Origin: Rubrivivax sp.
GTDB taxonomy: Bacteria > Pseudomonadota > Gammaproteobacteria > Burkholderiales > Burkholderiaceae_C
Reading direction: 5' to 3'
Length of the DNA: 49,069 nucleotides
NCBI GenBank assembly: GCA_016788525.1
Contig: JAEUPD010000160.1
Span: 1-49,069, forward strand
Shown here: one piece after another, positions 1-8,913 of the stretch
Position numbering within the stretch: the stretch's first letter is position 1
Layout of the letters: each line of letters starts with the position of its first letter
Translations under genes and position numbers: made by a program
Notes under the pieces: model-generated
What the model was told of the DNA's origin: nothing
What the model saw: only the letters and a program-made list of their open reading frames with translations
Database searches by the model: none

Positions 1-209
1 TTGAAGTGCATCAGCCGCCCGGCCATGGAGCTGCCGTTGAGCCCCTCGATCACGCAGGGCTCGGGGGCGGCCGCCGGCATCGGCGCGGGGTAGCAGGGCA
101 GCGACGGCGTCGGCCACGCGAAGCGGGCGCGCTCGGTGCCAGGGGCCGGGGAGGACGGCGTCTGGTCCTTGGGAACGAGCGACAGCGGCGGCATCGAGAG
201 ATCGGACAT
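1..209 (-). CDS. Unidentified protein, N-terminal part only (runs off the window)
   Basis: An open frame on the minus strand starts at ATG 209-207 and leaves the window at base 1, giving 69 codons. It begins MSDLSMPPLSLVPKDQ, is rich in Pro and Ala for about 50 residues, then becomes more ordered (CVIEGLNGSSMAGRLMHF). A GAGGA ribosome-binding site lies about 7 bases before the ATG, which supports the start. There is no signal peptide or membrane segment in the visible part. It is divergent from the EIIA-like/kinase/regulator operon. I do not recognise the family from this fragment; the last 20 residues look like the start of a small beta domain, but no function can be given. Confidence 0.6.
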   Translation of the reverse strand, partial: MSDLSMPPLSLVPKDQTPSSPAPGTERARFAWPTPSLPCYPAPMPAAAPEPCVIEGLNGSSMAGRLMHF

Positions 210-353
210 GGGGCATTCCTCGCAAGGGAGCGGGCGGGCCGGGCGTATGCCCACCCACGACCGATGCTAGGAGGCGCAGCCAGGTGCGGAACCACGAAGA
301 AACCGCGCGATTCGGCTTCACTTCCGCATGCCGCGGGCGCGGTGGCGGCAGTC

Positions 354-369
354 TTTGCGCCACGTTTAC
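354..369 (+). promoter_or_regulatory. Direct repeat TTTGC-N6-TTTAC, candidate response-regulator site
   Basis: TTTGC (354-358) and TTTAC (365-369) are spaced 11 bp start to start, the spacing used by OmpR/PhoB-family regulators that bind one helical face as tandem dimers. The block is preceded by GGCGGCAG at 344-351. The same arrangement recurs at 3116-3140 ahead of the TRAP permease genes. The site lies just before the EIIA-like gene, so autoregulation by the KdpE-type protein is a reasonable inference. No binding data support it. Confidence 0.4.
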
Positions 370-392
370 GCGGGCCCGGATCCAATGGCGCC

Positions 393-890
393 ATGGTCGC
401 CGTCGAGATGTCCGCTGTGCCCGCGCGACCCGCGCCTTCGATCCGTGTGGTCCGTGTGGAGCTTGCCGTCGAGGCGCCGCACGCGGTGCTCGGCCTGCTG
501 GCGGGCCTGCTGGTGCCCAAGGAGCCCCAGCAGGCCGAACTGCTGCGCCGGCGCTTCGAGCGGGCCCGCGAACGCCGCTCGGTGGTCGCCGGGCAGGGGG
601 TGCTGCTGGTCCGCTCGTCGCTGGCCCACCTGTCGTCGCCGCGGGTGGCCTATGCCCGGCTGCGGCGGCCCATGGGCATCCGCAGCCCCGACGGCGCGCC
701 GGTGACGGATGTGCTGGCACTCGTCGTGCCCCAGCCGACCCTGAGTGCCGAGCACGAGATGCTCACCGCGCTGGAGCGCTGGCTGCGCCTGCCGGCGGCA
801 CCGTCCCGGCTGAGGGCGTGCGACGGCGAGGATCAACTCCGCGACCTGCTGATCGAGGCCACCTGCGCTCTTGCGCCATGGGCCCCGTGA
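393..890 (+). CDS. EIIA-Ntr (PtsN)-like protein with the active-site His replaced
   Basis: A 165-residue protein that follows the PTS EIIA type-2 fold order: a helical N-terminal part with a LLRRRFERARERRS segment, then the active-site strand, then PDGAPVTDVLALVVP, an AEHEMLTALERWLRL helix and a final LRDLLIEA helix. PtsN proteins have GNGxAIPHxxL at the phosphorylation site. Here the equivalent is GQGVLLVRSSL at about residues 67-77, so the phosphorylatable His is Arg74. It should not be phosphorylated by HPr/NPr. It overlaps the kinase gene by 13 bases. In E. coli, unphosphorylated PtsN is known to bind KdpD and raise its activity; a dedicated, permanently unphosphorylated partner of the neighbouring kinase is my inference. 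The start could also be ATG 408; neither start has a strong ribosome-binding site. Confidence 0.65.
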   Translation: MVAVEMSAVPARPAPSIRVVRVELAVEAPHAVLGLLAGLLVPKEPQQAELLRRRFERARERRSVVAGQGVLLVRSSLAHLSSPRVAYARLRRPMGIRSPDGAPVTDVLALVVPQPTLSAEHEMLTALERWLRLPAAPSRLRACDGEDQLRDLLIEATCALAPWAP

Positions 891-2395
891 AAGAATCGGG
901 TGTGCCGATCCAGGCCCGAACGCCGGCTGCAGACCCGCCGCCCGTCGCGCAGGGAGCCCCCCTGCCGGAGGCCCATGCGGGGCCGGCGCGCGCGCCGCGC
1001 GACCGGGTCCTGGCCGCCCTGGTGCGCGCCAGCGCCGTGCTGGCCCTGTGCACCGCCACCGGCGAAGTGCTGGCGCCCTTTCTGGAGCCGGCCAACCTGA
1101 TCATGGTGTACCTGGCCGGCCTGGTGTACATCGCGCTGCGGCTGGGCCGCCCGGCCACGCTGTACGGCATTGCGGCCAGCCTGTTCCTGTTCGACCTGCT
1201 CTACGTGGCGCCGCGCTGGTCGCTGAAGCCCGCCGACCCGCAGTACTTCCTGACCTTCGCCGTGATGATCGTGGTGGGCCTGGTGATCGGGCACCTGGCC
1301 GACCGCTCCCGTGAACAGGCGCGCGCGGCCGAATCGCGGGCGGCGCGCAACCAGGCCCTCAACCGCATGGCGCTGCAACTGGCCAGTGCCGGCGACGCGG
1401 CCGGCATCGGGCGCGCGCTCGACGCCGCCGTCGCGCAGGCGCTGGGCGCCCGGGCGCGGCTGCTGGACACCATCCCGCCCCAGCCGGCGGGTGCCGATGC
1501 CCGGGTTCTGCCCTTGCCCGCCGGCCCGTCCAGGCCCGGGGCGGTGCGCGTCACCGGGCTGCGCGGCCAGCCCTTGCCGGCCGACGACGAGGAACTGCTG
1601 CGCGCGTTCGTGAACCAGGCCGCCATTGCCCTGGAGCGGGTGCGCTATGAACGGCTGTCGGCCGAATCCGCCATGACCGCCGACCGCGAGCGCCTGCGCA
1701 GCACCCTGCTGGCCGGCATCTCGCACGACTTCCGCACCCCGCTCACCACCATCATCGGGGCCACCAGCAGCCTGCTGGACCAGGACGCGGTGATCGACCC
1801 GGAACGCCGGCGCGCGCTGCTGCAGCAGGTGCTGGGCGAATCGGAGCGGCTGCACCAGCTGGTCAGCGACCTGCTCGACCTGACCCGGTTCGAGGCCGGC
1901 GCCGTGCGGCCCGACTGCGAGTGGTGCCCGCTGGACGAACTGGTGCAGGAGGCCTGGCGCGCGCTCGGCCCCGCCACCGAGCGGCACCGGCTGGGGCTGG
2001 ACGTTCCCGACGAACTGCCCCTGTGGTGCGACGCGCGCCTGATGGGGCAGGCCCTGGGCAACCTGCTGGGCAACGCCGTGAAGCACTCGCCCGCAGGCAG
2101 CGTGGTCACGGTGCGTGCGCGGCGCGGCCCCGAAGACGTGCTGCTGGCGGTCCACGACCAGGGCTCCGGGGTGGCCCGGGGCCACGAGCGCCGCGTGTTC
2201 GAGAAGTTCTTCCGTTCGGGCGACGCCGGTGGCCACCATGGCACGGGGCTGGGCCTGGCGATCTGCGCCGCGGTGGCCGAGCTGCACCAGGGCACGATCA
2301 GCGCGCGCAACGAGCAGGGCGCCTGCTTCGAGCTGCGGCTGCCGCAGCCCGCGCAGCCGCCGGGCGAGCTGGTCGACGAAGGCGGGGCTGCATGA
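878..2395 (+). CDS. KdpD-type sensor histidine kinase lacking the KdpD N-terminal half
   Basis: A 505-residue membrane histidine kinase. Order: a Pro/Ala-rich N-terminus (1-40), a DUF4118 membrane block of about four helices (45-150) with the typical NLIMVYLAGLVYIALRLGR and YFLTFAVMIVVGLVIGHLADR segments (each under 20 residues), a GAF-like region (about 165-255), then HisKA with LLAGISHDFRTPLTTI (phospho-His about residue 283) and HATPase_c with N box NLLGNAVKHS, DQGSG and GTGLGLAI. Full KdpD is about 900 residues and starts with KdpD sensor and USP domains; these are absent here, and the upstream frame instead encodes the EIIA-like protein. It overlaps the response-regulator gene by ATGA. 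No kdpFABC genes lie nearby, and the next genes encode a TRAP permease, so K+ sensing is doubtful. GTG 887 and GTG 902 are alternative starts. Confidence 0.85.
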   Translation: MGPVKESGVPIQARTPAADPPPVAQGAPLPEAHAGPARAPRDRVLAALVRASAVLALCTATGEVLAPFLEPANLIMVYLAGLVYIALRLGRPATLYGIAASLFLFDLLYVAPRWSLKPADPQYFLTFAVMIVVGLVIGHLADRSREQARAAESRAARNQALNRMALQLASAGDAAGIGRALDAAVAQALGARARLLDTIPPQPAGADARVLPLPAGPSRPGAVRVTGLRGQPLPADDEELLRAFVNQAAIALERVRYERLSAESAMTADRERLRSTLLAGISHDFRTPLTTIIGATSSLLDQDAVIDPERRRALLQQVLGESERLHQLVSDLLDLTRFEAGAVRPDCEWCPLDELVQEAWRALGPATERHRLGLDVPDELPLWCDARLMGQALGNLLGNAVKHSPAGSVVTVRARRGPEDVLLAVHDQGSGVARGHERRVFEKFFRSGDAGGHHGTGLGLAICAAVAELHQGTISARNEQGACFELRLPQPAQPPGELVDEGGAA

Positions 2396-3111
2396 CCGGG
2401 CCGCGCCCCCAGGTGCTGGTGGTGGAAGACGAAGCCGCCATCCGCCGCATGCTCGTCTCCACCCTCGAGCTCGAGGGCTACCAGGTGCAGCAGGCCTCGA
2501 CGGCCCGCGAAGGCGAGGCGCTCGCCGGCAACCGGCGCATCGACCTGTTCCTGATCGACCTCGGTCTGCCCGACCGCGACGGCATCGAGCTCATCCGCCG
2601 CCTGCGGGCCTGGACGCGCCGGCCGATCGTGGTGCTGTCGGCGCGCACCCACGAAAGCCAGAAGGTCGAGGCCCTGGACGTGGGGGCCGACGACTACGTC
2701 ACCAAGCCCTTCGGCGTGGCCGAGCTGCATGCGCGGCTGCGCGTGGCCCTGCGGCACGCGGCCCGCACCGCGGGCGCGGGCGAGACGGTGGTGCGCTTCG
2801 GTGGGGTGGCGGTCGACCTGGCGGCCCGCGCCGTCAGCCGCGACGGCGAGGCCATCCGCCTGACCGCCACGCAGTGGCGGTTGCTCGAGGTGCTGGCGCG
2901 GCACGCCGGGCGCGTGGTCACGGCCCATCAGCTGCTGCACGAGGTGTGGGGACCGGGCCACCGCGACCAGGGGCACTACCTGCGCATCTACGTGCGCCAG
3001 CTGCGGCAGCGGCTCGAGACCGACCCCTCGCGGCCGCAGCACCTCATCACCGAGACCGGGCTGGGCTACCGCCTGCTGGTCGACACACCGGACCACCCGG
3101 GCCCGGCCTGA
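2392..3111 (+). CDS. KdpE-type OmpR-family response regulator
   Basis: A 239-residue regulator. The receiver domain (7-120) has the acidic pair VVEDE, phospho-acceptor Asp56 in LFLIDLGLPDRDG, the VLSARTH switch and Lys in DDYVTKPFG. A C-terminal winged helix (about 135-232) has RLTATQWRLLEVLARHAG and ends in ETGLGYRLL, as in OmpR/KdpE proteins. It is translationally coupled to the kinase (ATGA overlap) and is its evident partner. The 81-base gap to the TRAP gene dctQ holds an 11-bp-spaced TTTAC repeat, and a similar repeat precedes the first gene of its own operon. Control of the adjacent transporter is inferred from these sites and from synteny. Confidence 0.9.
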   Translation: MTGPRPQVLVVEDEAAIRRMLVSTLELEGYQVQQASTAREGEALAGNRRIDLFLIDLGLPDRDGIELIRRLRAWTRRPIVVLSARTHESQKVEALDVGADDYVTKPFGVAELHARLRVALRHAARTAGAGETVVRFGGVAVDLAARAVSRDGEAIRLTATQWRLLEVLARHAGRVVTAHQLLHEVWGPGHRDQGHYLRIYVRQLRQRLETDPSRPQHLITETGLGYRLLVDTPDHPGPA

Positions 3112-3124
3112 AGCCGGCGGCAGT

Positions 3125-3140
3125 TTTACCTGCGGTTTAC
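3125..3140 (+). promoter_or_regulatory. Direct repeat TTTAC-N6-TTTAC before the TRAP permease genes
   Basis: TTTAC occurs at 3125-3129 and 3136-3140, 11 bp apart, preceded by GGCGGCAG at 3116-3123. A TAGGCT hexamer at 3152-3157 lies 11 bases after the second repeat, the geometry of PhoB-type activated promoters in which the tandem site replaces the -35 box. The block closely resembles 344-369. It is the best candidate for regulation of dctQM by the upstream two-component system. Confidence 0.45.
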
Positions 3141-3191
3141 GCCGCCGCTCCTAGGCTGAAGGGCGTTCCCCCGCCTTTCACGGAGCCCCCG

Positions 3192-3727
3192 ATGCAGCTG
3201 CTGCTGATGCTCAGCCGATGGGTCGATGCCCTCAACGACCGCTTCGCGCGCCTGGCCGAATGGGCCGTGCTGGCGGCCTGCCTCATCAGCGCCGGCAATG
3301 CCTTCGTGCGCTATGGCCTGAGCATCAGCTCGAACGCCTTCCTCGAGATCCAGTGGTACCTGTTCGCCGCCTGCGTGATGCTGGGCGCGGCGCAGGTGCT
3401 GCGCGTCAACGAGCACGTGCGCGTCGACGTGCTGTACGGCCTGTATCCCACGCGGCTGAAGGTCTTCGTCGACCTGATGGGGCTGCTGCTGTTCCTGATC
3501 CCGGTGATGGTGCTGAGCGTGGTGCTGTCCTGGCCGCTCTTCGTGAACATGTTCGTCAGCGGCGAGATGTCCAGCCAGGCCGGCGGCCTGGTGCGCTGGC
3601 CCGCGATGCTGCTGCTGCCCCTGGGCATGGGCCTGCTGGTGCTGCAGGCCGTGGCCGAGGTGATCAAGCGGGTGGGCTGGCTGATGCGCCTGCACGAGAT
3701 GGACACGCACTACGAGAGGCCGCTGCA

Positions 3728-3731
<4 letters not shown>
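3192..3731 (+). CDS. TRAP transporter small permease (DctQ family)
   Basis: A 179-residue inner-membrane protein with four predicted helices (about 20-45, 52-75, 95-125, 138-160) and the family features of a polar N-terminus, an EIQWYLFAACVMLGAAQVLR helix and NEHVRVDVLY. DctQ supports the large permease DctM in sodium- or proton-driven uptake of organic acids delivered by a periplasmic binding protein. Its stop overlaps the start of dctM (ATGA), so the two are co-translated. No dctP gene adjoins this pair. Upstream lies a candidate response-regulator site and a two-component operon on the same strand. Confidence 0.88.
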
Positions 3732-5224
<1,493 letters not shown>

Positions 5225-5242
5225 GCGGGGCCGGCTGTCGGA

Positions 5243-6544
5243 TCAGCTGCGCATCTGCGCCGGCAGGAAGCTCACGATCTGCGGGAACACGTAGATCAGG
5301 CCCACCGCCAGCACCATCAGCCAGAAGAAGGGCATGGTCACGCGGGCGATCCAGCCGATCTCGCGGCGGGTCATGCCCTGCAGCACGAAGAGGTTGAAGC
5401 CCACCGGCGGCGTGATCTGCGCCATCTCGACCACCAGCACGACGAAGATGCCGAACCACAGCGGGTCGATGCCGGCTTTCTGGATGGTGGGCAGGATCAC
5501 GCCCATCGTCAGCACCACCATGCTGATGCCGTCGAGAAAGCAGCCCAGCAGGATGTAGAACAAGGCCAGCGCCGCCAGCAGTTGCCATTGCGTGAGGCCC
5601 AGCGTGGCGATCCACTCCGCCAGGTGCCGCGGCAGGCCGATGTAGCCCATGCTCAGCGTGAGGAACGCGGCGCCCGCCAGGATGAGCGCGATCATGCAGT
5701 ACAGCCGCGTGCCGCCCAGCAGGCTGTCCTTGAAGGTCTGCCAGGTGAGCGAGCCCTGCGCACCCGAGATCGCCAGCGCCCCCACCACGCCGATGGCGGC
5801 GGCTTCGGTGGCCGTGGCGATGCCGCCGTAGATGCTGCCCAGCACCGCGACGATGAGCGCGATGACCGGGATCAGGTGGCGCGACTCCTTCAGCTTGGCG
5901 CCCAGGCTCAGCCGTGCATCGGCCGGTGGCACGAGCTGCGGGTTGCGCAGCGCCCACACCACCAGGTAGCCCGAGAACAGCAGTGCCAGCATCACGCCGG
6001 GAAGCACGCCGGCGATGAACAGCTGCGCGATCGACACCTCGGCGGTGACGCCGTAGACGATCATGATGATCGACGGCGGGATCAGCAGGCCCAGCGTGCC
6101 GGCGCCGGCCAGGCTGCCGATGCTGATGCCCTCGGGGTAGCCGCGGCGCTTCAGCTCGAGCAGGCTCATCTTGCCGATGGTGGCGCAGGTGGCCGCGCTG
6201 CTGCCGCTGACCGCGGCGAAGATGGCGCAGCCGGCGACGTTGACGTGCAAGAGCCGCCCGGGCAGCGCCTGCATCCACGGCGCCAGGCCGCGGAACATGT
6301 CCTGGCTGAGCCGGGTGCGGAACAGGATCTCGCCCATCCACACGAACAGCGGCAGCGCGGTCAGTGTCCAGCTGCTGGCGCTGCCCCAGATGGTGACGGC
6401 CATCGCGTCGCCGGCCGGGCGGCTGCTGAACAGCTGCATGCCGATCCACGCCACGCCCGACAGCGTGAGGCCGATCCACACCCCGCTGCCCAGGATGACG
6501 AACAGCGCCGCGACCAGCAGGAGGGTGATGCCGATGTCGCCCAT
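5243..6544 (-). CDS. dctM: TRAP transporter large permease (DctM)
   Basis: A 433-residue DctM-family permease, typical length. Visible family blocks: GSGVWIGLTLSGVAWIGM at the N-terminus, LPLFVWMGEIL, VSGSSAATCATIGKM, AGTLGLLIPPSIIMIVYG, TATEAAAIGVVGAL and the C-terminal EMAQITPPVGFNLFVLQG. It is the last gene of the leftward dctP-dctQ-dctM operon, 67 bases after dctQ. With DctP and DctQ it would form a complete TRAP system. The shared control region with the racemase/porin/oxoprolinase operon suggests the substrate is the compound processed there. Confidence 0.92.
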   Translation of the reverse strand: MGDIGITLLLVAALFVILGSGVWIGLTLSGVAWIGMQLFSSRPAGDAMAVTIWGSASSWTLTALPLFVWMGEILFRTRLSQDMFRGLAPWMQALPGRLLHVNVAGCAIFAAVSGSSAATCATIGKMSLLELKRRGYPEGISIGSLAGAGTLGLLIPPSIIMIVYGVTAEVSIAQLFIAGVLPGVMLALLFSGYLVVWALRNPQLVPPADARLSLGAKLKESRHLIPVIALIVAVLGSIYGGIATATEAAAIGVVGALAISGAQGSLTWQTFKDSLLGGTRLYCMIALILAGAAFLTLSMGYIGLPRHLAEWIATLGLTQWQLLAALALFYILLGCFLDGISMVVLTMGVILPTIQKAGIDPLWFGIFVVLVVEMAQITPPVGFNLFVLQGMTRREIGWIARVTMPFFWLMVLAVGLIYVFPQIVSFLPAQMRS

Positions 6545-6611
6545 GGGGGGCCCGCTCGAGTGGATGTTGTTGTGGCCGCAGTGGCAGCGGTATGAGTGCC
6601 GACGGCGGGGG

Positions 6612-7121
6612 CTACTCGTTGTGGGCGGCTTCCTCGCCGCCGGCCACCACGCGCCGGCCGCGCACTTCGAGCACCAGCTCGTCGACGAACGCCACCAGCA
6701 GGATCAGCGTGCCCACGGCCATCGCCAGCTGCGGCATCCACAGCGGCGTGGCGTCGTTGCCGGTGGAGATGTCGTTGAACTTGTGGCTGTGCCAGGCCAG
6801 GCGCACGCTGTAGAACGCTGCCAGCGCGGCCAGCAGCACCGCGGCGAACAACGCCCAGATCTCCAGCCCGCGTCGCGCCGCGCCCTTCAGCGCCGACAGC
6901 AGCAGCGTCACGCGGATGTGCTCGTTGCGCTTGAGCGTGTGTGCCAGCGCCAGGAAGCCGCTGGCGGCCATGAAGTAGCCGGCGTAGGCGTCGGTGCCCG
7001 GCACGTGGAAGTGCGCCAGGCGGCTGACGATGGACAGCAGCACCATCGCCAGCAGGCCCACCATGAACAGCGCAGCCAGCCAGGCGGCGCCGTCGTACAG
7101 GCCGTCGAGCAGCTTGCGCAT
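6612..7121 (-). CDS. dctQ: TRAP transporter small permease (DctQ)
   Basis: A 169-residue inner-membrane protein with four hydrophobic segments. It carries the DctQ landmarks TDAYAGYFMAASGFLALAHT and KRNEHIRVTLLLSAL. It lies between dctP (99-base gap) and dctM (67-base gap) in a leftward operon. It is divergent in sequence from the DctQ at 3192, so the two TRAP systems are not a recent duplication. Confidence 0.88.
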   Translation of the reverse strand: MRKLLDGLYDGAAWLAALFMVGLLAMVLLSIVSRLAHFHVPGTDAYAGYFMAASGFLALAHTLKRNEHIRVTLLLSALKGAARRGLEIWALFAAVLLAALAAFYSVRLAWHSHKFNDISTGNDATPLWMPQLAMAVGTLILLVAFVDELVLEVRGRRVVAGGEEAAHNE

Positions 7122-7220
7122 GGCCGGTGGTGCAGGCGGGCGGGGGGCGTGCGGGCGCTGCCGGGCGGCGGGGCGCGTGCGGCACCCAGGCGGGCATGGG
7201 CCCGCGCCCGCCGCGCCCGG

Positions 7221-8201
7221 CTACTTCCTGAAGGCGTCGATCAGCGCCTTGCCCTCGGCGCCGGCCTTGTCGAGCCACTCCTTGAGCAGCGTGTCGCCGA
7301 CCTTCTTCATGTCGGTCTTCAGCTGGGCCGAAGGCGGCAGGATCTGCATGCCGCCGCCCTTGAGCTTGTCCAGGCTCTCGGTGTTGGCCCTCTTGCTGGC
7401 GGCCAGGCCGCGCACCTCGGCGTCGGCGGCGGCCTTCATCACCGCGGCCTTGGTGGCGCCGTCCAGCGCATCGAATGCGGCCTTGTTGACGATGACGGCG
7501 TTCTTGGGCAGCCAGGCCTGCGTGTCGTACCAGTACTTGACGTGCTCGTGCAGCTTGGCGTCCCAGCCGGTGGAGCCGCTGCTCATCATGCTTTCGGCCA
7601 CGCCGGTGGCGAAGGCCTGGCTCACCTCGGCGGCCTGCACGGTGACCGGCTGCGCGCCCACCAGTTCGGCGATGCGGCTGGTGGCCGGGCTGTAGGCGCG
7701 CCACTTCATGCCCTTCAGGTCAGCCGCGCTTTGCAGCGGCTTCTTGCTGTAGATGCCCTGCGGCGGCCACGGCACTGCGTACAGCACCATCATCCCCTGC
7801 TCGGCGAGCTTCTTGTCCAAGAGCGGCTTCTGCACCTTCCACAGCTTGACGCTCTCGTCGTAGCTGTCGGCCAGGAACGGCAGGCCGTCGGCACCGAAGA
7901 TCTGCCACTCGTTCTGGAAGTTCACGAGCAGGATCTCGCCGATCTGCGCCTGGCCGCCTTGCACCGCGCGCTTGATCTCGGGCGCCTTGAACAGCGAGGC
8001 ACCAGGGTGCACGGTGATCTTGAGCTTGCCGCCGGTGGCCTTGTCGACATCGTTGGCGAACTCGACCAGGTTCACCGAGTGGAAGTTGGTGGCCGGGTAG
8101 GCGGCGGGCAGGTCCCATTTGACCTGGGCCTGGGCGGCGGCGCCGGCAAGGCCGAGCGCGGCGAGGGCGAGCAGCGGGCGGAGGAAGGGCTTGGTGAACA
8201 T
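7221..8201 (-). CDS. dctP: TRAP transporter substrate-binding protein (DctP)
   Basis: A 326-residue periplasmic binding protein. A signal peptide (1-26, cleavage after AAAQAQ) is followed by VKWDLPAAYPATNFHS, then TGGKLKITVHPGASLFKAPEIKR split over residues 60-82, and the hallmark KGMKWRAYSPATS with the Arg that usually ion-pairs a carboxylate of the ligand. This implies a carboxylate-bearing substrate. An AGGAG ribosome-binding site fixes ATG 8201. A longer open frame extends to 8630 but would lack the signal peptide at its N-terminus and run through the regulator gene. The promoter lies at 8314-8343 with an operator-like palindrome across it. Confidence 0.93.
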   Translation of the reverse strand: MFTKPFLRPLLALAALGLAGAAAQAQVKWDLPAAYPATNFHSVNLVEFANDVDKATGGKLKITVHPGASLFKAPEIKRAVQGGQAQIGEILLVNFQNEWQIFGADGLPFLADSYDESVKLWKVQKPLLDKKLAEQGMMVLYAVPWPPQGIYSKKPLQSAADLKGMKWRAYSPATSRIAELVGAQPVTVQAAEVSQAFATGVAESMMSSGSTGWDAKLHEHVKYWYDTQAWLPKNAVIVNKAAFDALDGATKAAVMKAAADAEVRGLAASKRANTESLDKLKGGGMQILPPSAQLKTDMKKVGDTLLKEWLDKAGAEGKALIDAFRK

Positions 8202-8309
8202 GGGCACTCCTGGTGTCCAAGGGTGGAAGGGAGCCACGGCAACGCGGCCGGCGCCGGCAAGGATGACGGCCTGCGCCGGCGCCTCCATCGGGGTTTGCCA
8301 GAGGCTGAG

Positions 8310-8346
8310 TTGAAGTCTAGAGACGTTGTCGATAAAGTGCCAACGT
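8310..8346. promoter_or_regulatory. Overlapping divergent promoters with a palindromic operator
   Basis: For leftward dctP, read on the minus strand: -35 TTGGCA (8343-8338) and -10 TAGACT (8319-8314), spacer 18. For the rightward regulator: -35 TTGAAG (8310-8315) and -10 TAAAGT (8333-8338), spacer 17. A perfect inverted repeat ACGTTG-N12-CAACGT (8323-8346) overlaps both promoters. A MarR-type protein bound there would block both directions. All boxes are read by eye, and start sites are not known. Confidence 0.5.
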
Positions 8347-8361
8347 TTTGTGGATGATTCA

Positions 8362-8913
8362 GTGAAAACACCGATGCCCCCTGCCCAGCCCCGCAAGACC
8401 GCATCGCGCGTGGCCACCGGCGCCGGCATCGTCTCGTCGTCGCACCTGGTGTCGCCCAGGAGCGTGGAGCTGTCGGAGTTCGAGTTCGGCCTCATCGTGG
8501 CGTGGAACGCCTTCTCGCGCTGGGCCGTGCGCTGCATGGCCGCCGCGGGCTGCCCCGACCTCACCATCACCGACGTGCTGCTGCTGCACCACATCAACCA
8601 CCGCGCGCGCAACAAGAAGCTCGCGGACATCTGCTTCGTGCTGAACTACGAAGACACGCATGTCGTGGCCTACTCGCTGAAGAAGCTGGTGGCGGCCGGC
8701 CTGGCCCGGGCCGAGAAGGCCGGCAAGGAGGTCTTCTACAGCCCCACCGCGCGCGGCGAAGCGATCGTGCAGCAGTACCGCGAGGTGCGCGAGGAATGCC
8801 TGGTGAAGAGTCTGGACACCGAGCTGAACGCCGACATCGGCGAACTGGCGCGGCTGTTGCGCACGATGAGCGGCATGTACGACCAGGCCGCGCGCGCGGC
8901 CACCAGCCTGTGA
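8362..8913 (+). CDS. MarR-like winged-helix transcriptional regulator
   Basis: About 183 residues from GTG 8362. The body (VELSEFEFGLIVAWNAFSR, then LTITDVLLLHHINHRARNKK, DICFVLNYEDTHVVAYSLKK and KAGKEVFYSPTARGEAIVQQ) matches a branch of MarR-like winged-helix regulators often found next to uptake and racemase genes. The recognition helix would be the EDTHVVAYSLKKLV segment, and the wing EKAGKEVFYSPT. GTG 8362 has a GTGGA-like site 7 bases upstream; ATG 8374 is also possible, and TTG 8326 falls inside the candidate operator and is less likely. It overlaps the next gene by GTGA. It probably represses both itself and the divergent TRAP operon. Confidence 0.8.
   Translation: MKTPMPPAQPRKTASRVATGAGIVSSSHLVSPRSVELSEFEFGLIVAWNAFSRWAVRCMAAAGCPDLTITDVLLLHHINHRARNKKLADICFVLNYEDTHVVAYSLKKLVAAGLARAEKAGKEVFYSPTARGEAIVQQYREVREECLVKSLDTELNADIGELARLLRTMSGMYDQAARAATSL

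Noticed and set aside
878-2395. Annotation of the kinase as full KdpD controlling potassium uptake
   Set aside because: The N-terminal KdpD and USP domains are missing and no kdpFABC genes lie nearby; the adjacent genes encode a TRAP permease.
8326-8361. TTG 8326 as the start of the MarR-like protein
   Set aside because: It falls inside the palindromic operator and the predicted -10 region, and the extra residues do not look like the family; GTG 8362 or ATG 8374 fits better.
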